The position numbers were made by a program, and so were the translations under genes. The notes beneath the pieces were generated by a model. It was given only the letters and a program-made list of their open reading frames with translations, searched no databases and was not told the origin of the DNA. This document shows, one piece after another, positions 26,127 to 35,343 of a stretch of 64,000 bases of DNA (its first letter is position 1; every line of letters starts with the position of its first letter). This DNA is from an uncultured Eubacteriales bacterium (GTDB lineage: Bacteria; Bacillota; Clostridia; Oscillospirales; CAG-272): assembly GCA_905205065.1 (NCBI GenBank), contig CAJLCI010000001.1, positions 1 to 64,000 on the forward strand, read 5' to 3'.

Positions 26127-26702
26127 ATGAACATAAATAATGAAAAATTAAACACGGCATCGGTTATACTGACAAAGGTCATAGAAGTTTTTCACTGGGT
26201 CGCAGCTGCATTGCTCGGAGCAAGTCTGTTTGTATATTTTTTAAATGACAATCTTCTCAAATACTTTATTGACGTCGGAAACGGAGAACTTTCAATTGCC
26301 GGATATTCTGTCAATGTACTGAATAAATTCGGCGATATTGTCACAGGAGCATTTGTTCCCTCTCTGATATTAGGTATAGTTACGTGCGGAATGACAGCTA
26401 TGATTTTCCGCAATATTTACCTGATTTTCAAAACAAGCGAAGGAAAGACAAAGTTTTCAGAAGGAAAAACTCCTTTTCAAGAGAACAATATAAGAATGTT
26501 AAGAGAAATCGGAATCTTTGCTATAGCTATTCCGATTATTGAATTTATTTTTGATATAATTATAAAATTAATTGTAGGCGTTGATCTGATTGAATCAAGT
26601 ATTTCCACAACAGGAATCGTACTTGGAATTGCCGTACTTTGTCTTTCGCAGTTTTTCGTATACGGTATGGAGTTGCAGCGTGATTCTGACGGTTTAGTAT
26701 GA
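26127..26702 (+). CDS. DUF2975 membrane protein
   Basis: A 191-residue protein with four membrane segments (about 15-45, 72-95, 125-150, 160-180), fitting DUF2975. Family members are regularly encoded beside a small XRE regulator, as here (62-base gap), and the pair may sense a membrane state; no function is established. ATG follows AAAAGGAACGGTTATAATT, the window's recurrent leader type. Confidence 0.78.
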   Translation: MNINNEKLNTASVILTKVIEVFHWVAAALLGASLFVYFLNDNLLKYFIDVGNGELSIAGYSVNVLNKFGDIVTGAFVPSLILGIVTCGMTAMIFRNIYLIFKTSEGKTKFSEGKTPFQENNIRMLREIGIFAIAIPIIEFIFDIIIKLIVGVDLIESSISTTGIVLGIAVLCLSQFFVYGMELQRDSDGLV

Positions 26703-26763
26703 AAAATATGTATAAGTTAATAAAATAATTTTAAAACTTTTGATAAAAGGTGTAAGCATATAA

Positions 26764-26973
26764 ATGGGAAAAATAATTATGAAGCTTGACGTCGTCATGG
26801 CAGACCGGCATATGTCTTTAAATGAGCTTGCCCAAAAGGTAGGTATAACAAATGTCAATCTTTCAAAAATAAAAAACAATAAGGTTAGTGCAATTCGTTT
26901 TTCTACATTAGCCGCAATTTGTGAAACACTTGACTGTGCGCCCGGCGATATTTTAAAATATACAGAAGAATAA
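26764..26973 (+). CDS. Small XRE-family transcriptional regulator (YozG-like)
   Basis: A 69-residue single-domain HTH protein. The helix-turn-helix is clear: MSLNELAQKVGITNVNLSKI, then TLAAICETLDCAPGDIL, the standard XRE/Cro pattern for this small group. It probably regulates the upstream DUF2975 gene or acts with it. AAAAGGTG lies 11 bases upstream of ATG 26764; an in-frame ATG at 26779 is also possible. Confidence 0.83.
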   Translation: MGKIIMKLDVVMADRHMSLNELAQKVGITNVNLSKIKNNKVSAIRFSTLAAICETLDCAPGDILKYTEE

Positions 26974-27057
26974 ATTATTTACGCAGAAGAACAGATTTTA
27001 AAATTAAAATAACATTATAAATGCGGATACATAATAAAAATTATATTAATTTAATAT

Positions 27058-27100
27058 AGAAAAAATCCAGAGATGCAAGTATACACTCTGGATTTTTAAA
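27058..27100. terminator. Bidirectional terminator
   Basis: AAAAATCCAGAG pairs perfectly with CTCTGGATTTTT around a 13-base loop, followed by T and A runs. It closes the DUF2975/XRE unit and may also stop rarA transcripts. Confidence 0.85.
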
Positions 27101-27103
27101 TAA

Positions 27104-27327
27104 GAGGCAAAGCGCTTTATAAAGCGTTCCGGCGGCGTATCCTGACACCGACGGAAAAGTGAGCAAAATCCGACTTTTGTATAGATAAAAGCCTTTGCAC
27201 AGAACTTCTTTATGCACGAACACATCTTTATGTATAAACACAAACACACTTTACATGAGAATGCTTTTATAAGCAAAATTTTTTACACGCAAACACTTTG
27301 CAGACGGAAACATCTCACTTTTAGTTA
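27104..27327 (+). repeat. Dispersed repeat family A, copy 1 (long tail)
   Basis: The core is TATAAAGCGTTCCGGCGGCG...GACGGAAAAGTGAGC, then TATAGATAAAAGCC. An expanded tail of roughly 20-base units follows (ACGAACACATCTTTATG, AAACACACTTTACATG, GAATGCTTTTATAAGC, CAAACACTTTGCAGACGG), ending CTTTTAGTTAATC. It lies 75 bases past the 3' end of rarA (minus strand). Confidence 0.7.
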
Positions 27328-27402
27328 ATCAAAATTCTTAATTATAAACTTTGCCTGAACATATAAAAATTACAATAAGACATAGAAGGAAAAGCTTTTA
27401 GT

Positions 27403-28716
27403 TTATTCATCTTTAACTTTTTTCCAAAACGCCTTTGCAGCCTGCTCAGTCTTATTTTCACCGTAATCATAATAACGCTTTCCGGCAATATCATCCGGAA
27501 GATACTGCTGTTTAATATAATGATTTGGATAATCATGAGGATATTTATAGCCGTCATATCGGTCTGACGGCCGCAGATATTTAGGAAGCACCAGCCCTAA
27601 TCCGGCCTTATAATCCTCTAAAGCCGCATCGTAAGCAAGATATGCGCTGTTTGACTTTGGTGCTGTTGCAAGCATTATAACGGCATTAGAAAGCGGAATT
27701 CTCGCCTCCGGCATACCGAGCTCCTTTGCGGACTCCACACAAGCACGTACAATTGCCGCAGCCATGGGATAAGCCGCTCCTATATCCTCCGAGGCAATAA
27801 CCTGAAGCCTCCTGCACGCTCCAATAAGATCGCCGCCCTCCAAAATTCTGACAAGATAAAATATTGACGCGTCGGGATCAGAACCGCGGATTGATTTTTG
27901 AAGCGCCGACAGCAAATCATAATGCACAGTTCCGTCTCTGTCAAAATTTCCTGCGTAAACAGGTGCGGCAGTCTTTGCGATTTGCATAGTAATTACAGAT
28001 CCGATGCATCCGAAATAAGCGGATTCAAGAATATTAAGCGAACGTCTCACATCTCCGGATGCTGCTCTGCTTATATATTCAACCGCCTCCGGAGTAATCT
28101 TTTTAACGTTTGTATCAGCATTTATGTCTGTACACTCTGTTTCGTGACGCATACTGTTCTCACGCTCTGTAACTTCCGCAGTGTCACTACCAAACTCCTC
28201 ATAATTAAGTCTACGAAGTCCCCTGAGCAAAACGGGTGCTATATCATCTGCAGAGAGGGGCTTGAATTCAAAAACGACAGAACGGGAAATAAGCGCGTTA
28301 TATACATACATATACGGATTTTCTGTCGTGGATGCAATTAACGTGACTCTCCCGTCCTCAAGCGATTCGAGAAGCGACTGCTGCTGTTTTTTATTAAAAT
28401 ACTGGATTTCATCGAGATATAAAAGGGTCCCTTCACTGCCGAGAATTGACTGTGACTGCGCGATTACATCTTTGACGTCGGAAGTTGAAGCACTTGTAGC
28501 GTTAAGTCTGTAAAGCGACATTCCAGAACGGCCGGCTATAATTCCGGCAGCGGTTGTTTTTCCTGTTCCGGGAGGTCCCCAGAAAATCATATTGGGAATA
28601 TAATTTCTGGAAACCATACGCATAATAGATCCGTTGCTGCCGAACAAATGCTTTTGTCCGGCAATTTCATTAAAATTTGCAGGTCTTAATCGATCCGCAA
28701 GAGGTTGTCTGCGCAT
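27403..28716 (-). CDS. rarA: Replication-associated recombination protein RarA (MgsA)
   Basis: An AAA+ ATPase acting at stalled replication forks, 437 residues. Walker A GPPGTGKT is at 47-54 and Walker B LLYLDEIQYF at about 98-107, with a sensor 1 region IASTTENPY. The C-terminal MgsA tetramerisation region follows (LVRILEGGDLIGACRRLQVIASEDIGAAYP...YPHDYPNHYIKQQYLPD). The length is typical. There is a short extra acidic segment around residues 178-200. ATG follows GAAAGGATAAAAA. It stands alone. Confidence 0.93.
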   Translation of the reverse strand: MRRQPLADRLRPANFNEIAGQKHLFGSNGSIMRMVSRNYIPNMIFWGPPGTGKTTAAGIIAGRSGMSLYRLNATSASTSDVKDVIAQSQSILGSEGTLLYLDEIQYFNKKQQQSLLESLEDGRVTLIASTTENPYMYVYNALISRSVVFEFKPLSADDIAPVLLRGLRRLNYEEFGSDTAEVTERENSMRHETECTDINADTNVKKITPEAVEYISRAASGDVRRSLNILESAYFGCIGSVITMQIAKTAAPVYAGNFDRDGTVHYDLLSALQKSIRGSDPDASIFYLVRILEGGDLIGACRRLQVIASEDIGAAYPMAAAIVRACVESAKELGMPEARIPLSNAVIMLATAPKSNSAYLAYDAALEDYKAGLGLVLPKYLRPSDRYDGYKYPHDYPNHYIKQQYLPDDIAGKRYYDYGENKTEQAAKAFWKKVKDE

Positions 28717-28942
28717 TTTTTATCCTTTCCATTATTCCTAAAAGTCCACTATCCTTAAAAGTAAATGTCAAATATGATCAATAATAGATTCCAGTAACAT
28801 CAATAAAATATAATATTAAAACTCAATACCACGTTTTTCAAAGCAACTGACATATCCGAGAAAAGCTATAGTTTTTTCAGCATTCCGCGCCTTACAGACA
28901 CTTGACAGACGACATCCGACATAACAATATTCAAACAGCATC

Positions 28943-29932
28943 TTATGAATCCCTGCGACTGTTACGGTCCGCACCTTCGCTGCAAATATTTTCATCGGTC
29001 GTAATATCAGTTGTATCTTCAGTATTATCATGTTTTTTCGATCCTGAACTTTCGAAATTTTCTGATTTCTTTTTACCGTACTTTTTTTTAAAGAAATTAT
29101 CAACACGTCCGCTGATGTTCTTTATACGATCGTCCTTCTTGAGTACAGGAAATGCCGACAAAATACGCTTAGCCGAGAAGCTGCGTCCGCGCTGCATCAA
29201 TTTTTCATATTTTTCACGAAGCTCGGTAAAATCCCCAACCGCACGAAGCCTTTCACCATATTTATCACTGTATTTTTCTTTAAGCTCATTCAATTTTGCC
29301 TCGCCCTTTTTCCCGCTTTCAATGGCGGAAATTACAGTATCACTTATATTTTCACCGATACGATCAGATATATCGTGCAGTTTATCATCAAACTCATGAA
29401 CCAGACTGATTGTTTTCTTAAACCGCAGAACTCCGGCAAGAGTACCGATAAAGTCCACAATAAAAACTGTAAGAAAAATTGCCAGGATTATGCGGCCAAA
29501 TAAAACCGGAATTAATCCGACTAAGGCTTCAACGGCGGGATGCGCCAAATATAATACAGCTATACATCCGACGCCCCAAAGCAGTGAAAATCCCAGACAA
29601 ACATATCCTTTAAGATTAAATTTTGAATTTGAGTAATCCCACCACTTCTGATTAAAAAAACGTTCAAGAAGCCATCCTGTAACAAATTCAAGAACAGAAG
29701 TAAGCAACACCGCGCCTATATAAAGTAAAAAGGGATTCCTCTTAAGCGGCGAAAGACATAGTACAACAAAACAAACCCCAAATCCGTATATCGGACATAT
29801 CGGACCGCTCAAAAATCCTCGGTTTACAAATTTTCCATGTACAAATGCTGCGTAAGAAACCTCGACGCACCATCCGACAAAAGCATATATAAAAAAGTAA
29901 AATATCCAAGTATATAAAGATAAATGCGGCAT
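28943..29932 (-). CDS. CmpB-type putative ABC transporter membrane protein
   Basis: About 329 residues: a six-segment membrane domain (about 5-190) matching the ABC_trans_CmpB family (FFIYAFVGWCVEV at the start, NRGFLSGPICPIYGFG, WWDYSNSKFNLKGYVCLGFS). A charged, coiled-coil-prone cytoplasmic tail of 140 residues follows. No ATPase gene is nearby, so the transporter assignment is only a family label. The frame runs upstream to 30013. The leader GAAAGGTATGGTC-ATGGGT-ATG matches the recurrent pattern with a six-base spacer to ATG 29932; the ATG at 29938 is the alternative. The start is therefore uncertain by two codons. Confidence 0.75.
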   Translation of the reverse strand: MPHLSLYTWIFYFFIYAFVGWCVEVSYAAFVHGKFVNRGFLSGPICPIYGFGVCFVVLCLSPLKRNPFLLYIGAVLLTSVLEFVTGWLLERFFNQKWWDYSNSKFNLKGYVCLGFSLLWGVGCIAVLYLAHPAVEALVGLIPVLFGRIILAIFLTVFIVDFIGTLAGVLRFKKTISLVHEFDDKLHDISDRIGENISDTVISAIESGKKGEAKLNELKEKYSDKYGERLRAVGDFTELREKYEKLMQRGRSFSAKRILSAFPVLKKDDRIKNISGRVDNFFKKKYGKKKSENFESSGSKKHDNTEDTTDITTDENICSEGADRNSRRDS

Positions 29933-29993
29933 ACCCATGACCATACCTTTCGTATATCGTAAAACTATTATAACATACTGTATCAATAAATGC

Positions 29994-30025
29994 AATAAAA
30001 AAGTCATGCGCAAAACGCATGACTT
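29994..30025 (-). terminator. Terminator after the LtaS-like gene
   Basis: AAGTCATGCG pairs perfectly with CGCATGACTT around a five-base loop, followed on the minus strand by TTTTTTATT. It lies about 100 bases past the upstream gene's stop. Confidence 0.85.
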
Positions 30026-30122
30026 AAACTTACCTAAACAATCGAAGAAAAAACTCCGGTCATAATTTTAAACACTTTTATACTAATTTTTTCTCAAGGC
30101 TCTTATCACCTTTTCTCAGATA

Positions 30123-32216
30123 TTATTTCTCCGCAACAGGCAAACAGCCGCTCGATCGAAGTATTCTCTCTCCGTCAGCCTGAACAACCGAAATAGCAGA
30201 ATCCTCATCTAAACGAGCCTTGACATACAATGTGTTTTCATCAATATATTTCGTTGACAAAAGCTTTTTACCCGTATATCCACGACTGAACGGAGTAAAA
30301 TTGCGCCCCTTTAAAATATAGTATTCACCGTTATATGAAATTTCGTCAAGTATTATATTTTCAGTTCCATATACAATATCTGACGGCTGATAAAAAGACG
30401 TTCCCTTCTCACCGAGCGTATAACCAACTCCGTAAAGCGTATCATATTCAAGAAGCCTCAAAATTTCAGAATAGTTTTCATTCTGAACAAGATAAGCCTC
30501 AGCCTTGGCTACATTACCGAAAGACGACATATTAAGACCAATATTTCTGCATACATAAGCGTAAAGCTGATATGAAGTTAACGAAACACCTGCAAATGCT
30601 TCATCTTCGTTCCCGGCCTCAAGCATCTCGGACAATGGAGCTGCATTTCGGCTATCCCATATAACATAGTCGGTTTTATACAAGCTGTCATTATCCATAT
30701 CAACACTTGAAAAACCAAGCTCAGGAATATGGTCTCCGAATAAAACAACAACTGTATCTTCCGACATCTCTTCAAGACTGGATATAAGCTCGCCGATAAA
30801 AGCATCTACTTCTTTAAGCTCCTGAATATAATAAGAAACAGCATCAAGACCATCATAGCTGTCATCGACGTCAAACGGCTTATACTCAGCGGAAATTTTT
30901 CCGTCATCAAAATCATCCGGATACTTTCCGTGAGTCTGAACACTTATTGCATATATAAAGTCCCGCTCTTCCGTAGACTCTAAAAGCTTTTCAATCTCAG
31001 ATACCAAAACATGATCTTTGGCCCAGCCGATTGAATTATATTCTACATCCTTCATAAACTCTATGGATGTAAAACTGTCAAAACCGAGCGAAGCAAATAC
31101 TTTATCCCGACTATAAAACGTCGCATTATTATTGTGAAGAGCATGCGTTTTGTAACCCAGCAATCCCAAATTTACAGCCGCACTTTCACACGCTTTTGTT
31201 TTAAGCACCGTGTCATAAGGAAACTCTCCGGAACCAAAATCATCGACTCTCATTCCGGTCAGCACTTCAAATTCGGTATTTGCTGTTCCGCATCCGGTAA
31301 CCGGAACCAAAAGCTCTCCATGCATGCAATTTTTCTGAAGCGCCGTAAAAACAGGTTCTGGATTTTCTGAAAGCTCAAGTCCTTTTATATGACTCATATC
31401 CATAAACGACTCAAGCTGAACAAAAATCACATTCGGCTGTTCCTCTTCAGTTAAAACATTTCCGGAGACTGAATTCTCTGCATCATCAATTAAATTTTTC
31501 ACCCATTTCATACGGCTGGGAGAATAACTGTCAGGCATATCGACGCCGCGGTCAAAAAAAGTCGAACAAAAGCTGTATGTAAAACCGTTTTTATCGTAAT
31601 CATCCGCAAGGCGTCCCGTTGTCTCTGCAAAAACAGAATTAAAGACGGAAAGGACGACCGTAATTCCTATTACCGAGGCACATGCCGCAGCAATCTTAAA
31701 AACCTTCTTATATCCGCGTTTATCAGGCTTCGATTTGACAGCAAGCACAATTATTCCCACTACAGCCCCAACAATAGCCACAGCGATAAGTACAATCTGC
31801 CATACCGACAGATAATATCCGATTATGCTGAAGGTTGATTTCAGCAATATAAGATCAATTGCACAAAGCGGAGTAACTCTGAAACACAGTATTACACAAT
31901 TTGCTATTGCTATTCCGATCCACACAAGCATTACAAAAGCATACACTATTTTTCGGCGTGCAAAAAGAAAAGAAACCGAAAGCGAAGAACCGATTATAAG
32001 CACGCCAAGCAAAAACTGAGCCGGTGACCTGAACACAAACACGACTGCAGCTGTAAGCGAATGCCTTCCGAGAGCTTCGACAGCGAAATTAAGAAGAAAA
32101 GAAGTTATAACAAGCTGCCATAAAGGGTGTTTTTTTAAAAAATTAAACAGCCTGCCCCCAAATCTGCCTTTTATATACTTCACGGAAACATTCGATTTTT
32201 CCGTTAATTCATTCAT
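30123..32216 (-). CDS. LTA synthase-like membrane sulfatase-family protein
   Basis: A glycerol-phosphate or other phosphodiester transferase acting outside the membrane, 697 residues. Five N-terminal membrane segments (about 25-200) precede an extracellular sulfatase-fold domain: NVIFVQLESFMD, then GCGTANTEFEVLTG with the nucleophilic Thr, HNNNATFYSRD, and VVVLFGDHIPELG with metal ligands. A beta-rich tail of about 90 residues ends the protein. It belongs with LtaS/MdoB-like proteins; the polymer made is unknown. A TTG at 32225 extends the frame, but it lies within the ribosome binding site GGAGGA, so ATG 32216 is the start. Confidence 0.87.
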   Translation of the reverse strand: MNELTEKSNVSVKYIKGRFGGRLFNFLKKHPLWQLVITSFLLNFAVEALGRHSLTAAVVFVFRSPAQFLLGVLIIGSSLSVSFLFARRKIVYAFVMLVWIGIAIANCVILCFRVTPLCAIDLILLKSTFSIIGYYLSVWQIVLIAVAIVGAVVGIIVLAVKSKPDKRGYKKVFKIAAACASVIGITVVLSVFNSVFAETTGRLADDYDKNGFTYSFCSTFFDRGVDMPDSYSPSRMKWVKNLIDDAENSVSGNVLTEEEQPNVIFVQLESFMDMSHIKGLELSENPEPVFTALQKNCMHGELLVPVTGCGTANTEFEVLTGMRVDDFGSGEFPYDTVLKTKACESAAVNLGLLGYKTHALHNNNATFYSRDKVFASLGFDSFTSIEFMKDVEYNSIGWAKDHVLVSEIEKLLESTEERDFIYAISVQTHGKYPDDFDDGKISAEYKPFDVDDSYDGLDAVSYYIQELKEVDAFIGELISSLEEMSEDTVVVLFGDHIPELGFSSVDMDNDSLYKTDYVIWDSRNAAPLSEMLEAGNEDEAFAGVSLTSYQLYAYVCRNIGLNMSSFGNVAKAEAYLVQNENYSEILRLLEYDTLYGVGYTLGEKGTSFYQPSDIVYGTENIILDEISYNGEYYILKGRNFTPFSRGYTGKKLLSTKYIDENTLYVKARLDEDSAISVVQADGERILRSSGCLPVAEK

Positions 32217-32371
32217 CAATATCAATCCTCCATGCCGCTCAGCGGCTTAAACAGAACATAATAATTTGTGTGCTGCCCGACAGCATAAATATTGTCTATG
32301 ATATCTTTCAGTATATTATTTTATCAGTATATTATGAAATCAATTACTGTATTTTAATAATAAATTATTTC

Positions 32372-34318
32372 TCAATTCATAAGATTAGGCATATGGAAAA
32401 TTGCTTCCTCAAAACGTTTTACGAGCTGTTCCGAAGTAAATCCGCATTCCTTATAAAGCGATTCTATACTTCCATGCGATATAAAACGGTTATCTACGGC
32501 ATGAATTATAACATGCGGCAGGCTTTCACAGCTCTGCATATCCGAAAGCATCGGAAGAACAGCAGCCGTAATTTTTTCAGCAATTCCTCCGCTTTTTATT
32601 CCCTCTTCAAGAAGATACATCACCCTCGTCCCCTGAATATACTGAAGAAGCATTCTGCCATCCACCGGATAAACCCGGCAAAGCCTGATGACCCGAACTG
32701 AAAATCCAGGATGCCTATTGCAAAAGGATACGGCCGCATCCGCTGCTTCAAAGCTAACCCTTCCATACGTTATTACCGTTATATCTGCACTGCCGCTCTT
32801 CATATCTCCATAATCCGCTGAGGCAAAGCTTTCGTCTTCACAATATAAATAGACCGATCTGTCATAGCTTTGCTCCGCTCCGCGCGGATATCTGACGGCA
32901 GACATAACTCCCCGTTCAAACAGTTTTTCAAAAACCCTTTTCATTTCGTCATAGCTGTCCGGAGAATATATCTCCATTCCCGGTATGCTCGACAAAATAG
33001 AGCAATCATAAAGTCCCTGGTGAGTTTTTCCATCTCCGGCGACAAGTCCGGCACGATCAATTGCGAAAATAACCGGAGACGACTGAAGCGCAACATCATG
33101 AAAAATCTGATCGTATGTTCTTTGCAGAAAGGTTGAATACACGGCAAAAACCGGATGCATTCCTGAAACTCCAAGCCCTCCTGCAAAGGCGACGGCATGT
33201 TCTTCTTCAATTCCCACGTCAAAAAATCTATCTCCGTATTTGTTTATAAAATTATCAAGTCCGGTCCCGACGCACATCGCCGCGGTAATAGCGCACAGTT
33301 TTTCATCTCTTTCAGCGCATTCACACATAATATCGCCGAAAACAGATGAAAACGTTTTGCTCTCTTTTTCCAAAACACCTACGTCAGGGTCAAACGGAGC
33401 AACAGAGTGATATCTTTCAGGCTCCGCCTCAGCCGGATAATATCCCTTGCCCTTCTTGGTAAGCATATGCACTACGCATATCTGCTTTTTAGTCTTCGCT
33501 TCATTTAAAACCGATTCGAGCTTTACAATATCGTTTCCGTCAACAGGACCAAGATAATCAAGTCCCATACATTCAAATATACTATCTCCGATAAGCGCGC
33601 GCCTGATTCTGTCCTTTGCTCCCCTCGTATGTCTTCTGATTCGTTCTCCGACAACCGGAATTCTGCCAAGAAATCTTTTTACCGAATGCTTAAACGCAAA
33701 ATATTGCCTGCTTGTCCGCATTTTAGAAAGATGACTTGAAAGTCCTCCAACCGTTTTTGAAATCGACATTTTATTGTCATTGAGCAAAATTATCAGATTT
33801 AACTTACGGCCTATACAGTTATTCATCGCCTCAAATACCATTCCGTTAGAAAAAGACGCATCGCCTATAACAACTACTACAAATGCGTCGCTTCCGAGCA
33901 TCCTGTTGCGCTCTGCAATTCCAAGAGCCGCAGAAAGCGACGCGCCGCAGTGTCCCGCAAAGAAACGGTCGTGCTTACTTTCATCCGGAGAGGTAAAACC
34001 CGAAATTCCACCGAAGCTACGCAGAGATCCAAAGCTCTCATATCGCCCTGTAAGAAGCTTATGAGCATAACATTGATGACCAACGTCAAAAATAATACTG
34101 TCACGTGGCGAATCAAAAACTCTGTGCAAAGCAATTGTAGCTTCGATCATTCCGAGATTGGACGCGAGATGTCCTCCCATCTTCGAAGTAGTCTCTATAA
34201 TAATCTCACGCAAATCCCCCGCAAGGCCGAGAAGTTCCCGTTCCGACAAATTTTTAATATCTCCGGGATTTTTAATTTTCTTTAGCATGTTGCTTTTATT
34301 ATATAAAAAGTCCGACAT
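32372..34318 (-). CDS. dxs: 1-deoxy-D-xylulose-5-phosphate synthase, divergent type
   Basis: DXS joins pyruvate and glyceraldehyde 3-phosphate in the first step of the MEP isoprenoid route, using thiamine diphosphate. The 648-residue protein has the DXS order: GGHLASNLG, DVGHQCYAHKLLTGR, a TPP-binding segment, IEEEHAVAFAGGLG and YSTFLQRTYDQIFHDV, IDRAGLVAGDGKTHQG, and a transketolase C-domain. Several usual residues differ. The GDG of the TPP motif is GDA (GDASFSNGM), NDNEMS is NDNKMS, and GPVDGHD is GPVDGND, losing a His conserved in well-studied DXS. It may be a clostridial paralogue with altered activity (inference). ATG follows CAGGACGGAAAA. Confidence 0.83.
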   Translation of the reverse strand: MSDFLYNKSNMLKKIKNPGDIKNLSERELLGLAGDLREIIIETTSKMGGHLASNLGMIEATIALHRVFDSPRDSIIFDVGHQCYAHKLLTGRYESFGSLRSFGGISGFTSPDESKHDRFFAGHCGASLSAALGIAERNRMLGSDAFVVVVIGDASFSNGMVFEAMNNCIGRKLNLIILLNDNKMSISKTVGGLSSHLSKMRTSRQYFAFKHSVKRFLGRIPVVGERIRRHTRGAKDRIRRALIGDSIFECMGLDYLGPVDGNDIVKLESVLNEAKTKKQICVVHMLTKKGKGYYPAEAEPERYHSVAPFDPDVGVLEKESKTFSSVFGDIMCECAERDEKLCAITAAMCVGTGLDNFINKYGDRFFDVGIEEEHAVAFAGGLGVSGMHPVFAVYSTFLQRTYDQIFHDVALQSSPVIFAIDRAGLVAGDGKTHQGLYDCSILSSIPGMEIYSPDSYDEMKRVFEKLFERGVMSAVRYPRGAEQSYDRSVYLYCEDESFASADYGDMKSGSADITVITYGRVSFEAADAAVSFCNRHPGFSVRVIRLCRVYPVDGRMLLQYIQGTRVMYLLEEGIKSGGIAEKITAAVLPMLSDMQSCESLPHVIIHAVDNRFISHGSIESLYKECGFTSEQLVKRFEEAIFHMPNLMN

Positions 34319-34625
34319 TTTTCCGTCCTGTCATTATCTGATAAGAATCAAAAACACCTGCTGCGGCATTTTAAAGTACATCTCAATTTAATTTTCAAGT
34401 TCATATTTTCGTAAATAGTATACCATAATAATTATGCTCTGTCAATAAAATGACGATTTCCGAATATTTCTGATTGTAAAGCTATATATTAATATGAATT
34501 ATTATTGCAATAAATTAATAAATATGATATAATGATTGTAAAGCTAAAGCTCTATTATAATAAGCCCGATGTACTTCGTTTACAGTAGTTCTGCGGCGCA
34601 GAATTACAATGAAATATTACTCTTT
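34319..34625. other. Gap between divergent dxs and nfeD
   Basis: AT-rich sequence with no supported gene, RNA or repeat. Confidence 0.4.
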
Positions 34626-34689
34626 TTGACATATATTTGATATATAATTTATTTGACATTATTTGATATATAATTAATTACCATATAAT
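34626..34689 (+). promoter_or_regulatory. Promoter region of nfeD-floA with 27-base direct repeat
   Basis: Two near-identical 27-base units begin TTGACA at 34626 and 34653, each continuing TATTTGATATATAATT. A TATAAT at 34684-34689 with TTGATA at 34663-34668 (15-base spacer) is the best -10/-35 pair; alternatives using the TTGACA boxes have poor spacing. Confidence 0.5.
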
Positions 34690-34766
34690 TAAAATGAAGC
34701 CTCCGGGTACAAAAAAGCAAGACAAAACAAACATGCAAAATACGTAAAGAAAGGAATTAATAAGCG

Positions 34767-35261
34767 ATGTTCGCAGATATTATCTCTAACATAAATCTAA
34801 TATCGGGATTACTGCTCGCGGCAGGCCTTGCTCTATTAACCGCTGAATTTATTATTCCGGGCTTTGGAATTCCCGGGATAGCAGGATTTATATTGCTGAC
34901 AGTATTTACGGCCATGGTGGCACAATCTCCTGCACAGTTCCTTGTAATAGCAATAATACTTTTGTTAATCATATCCTTGATATTTATCATCGTTGTGACT
35001 TTTGTATCAAAAAAACGGCTGCCTCACAGCATAAGACTTGACGATACAATGCAAAACAGCGAAACCGCAGGCCTGTCTGTAATCTCCCCTGAAATCGGGA
35101 CAACAGGCAAGACGCTGACAGCTCTGCGGCCAAGCGGCCGGGCAGAATTTAACAATATTCCAATAGAGGTTCAAACAGAAGGTGAATACATAGATTCAGG
35201 AAAAGAAATAACTGTAATAAAAACAGGTATTGACGGACGTATCTATGTAAGACTGAAATAA
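34767..35261 (+). CDS. NfeD-family membrane protein (short form)
   Basis: A 164-residue short NfeD protein: three membrane segments (about 8-85) with the motif EFIIPGFGIPGIAGF, then a C-terminal OB-fold domain (about 105-164) with GTTGKTLTALRPSGRAEF. It lacks the ClpP-like protease domain of long NfeD proteins. It is the usual operon partner of flotillin-like FloA, which follows 82 bases later, as in the Bacillus yqeZ-yqfA-yqfB unit. Start after GAAAGGAATTAATAAGCG. Confidence 0.86.
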   Translation: MFADIISNINLISGLLLAAGLALLTAEFIIPGFGIPGIAGFILLTVFTAMVAQSPAQFLVIAIILLLIISLIFIIVVTFVSKKRLPHSIRLDDTMQNSETAGLSVISPEIGTTGKTLTALRPSGRAEFNNIPIEVQTEGEYIDSGKEITVIKTGIDGRIYVRLK

Positions 35262-35343
35262 AACTGAATTTAAATAATATACATTACCGCCCGCTCTAAT
35301 GCCGGCGGAAAAATAATTTCCCCCACAGGGAGAACAGGAGAAA

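Noticed and set aside
27104..27327. Miniature transposable element (MITE) or insertion sequence remnant
   Set aside because: None of the five family A copies shows terminal inverted repeats or target duplications, and the tail length varies. Left as a repeat of unknown origin.
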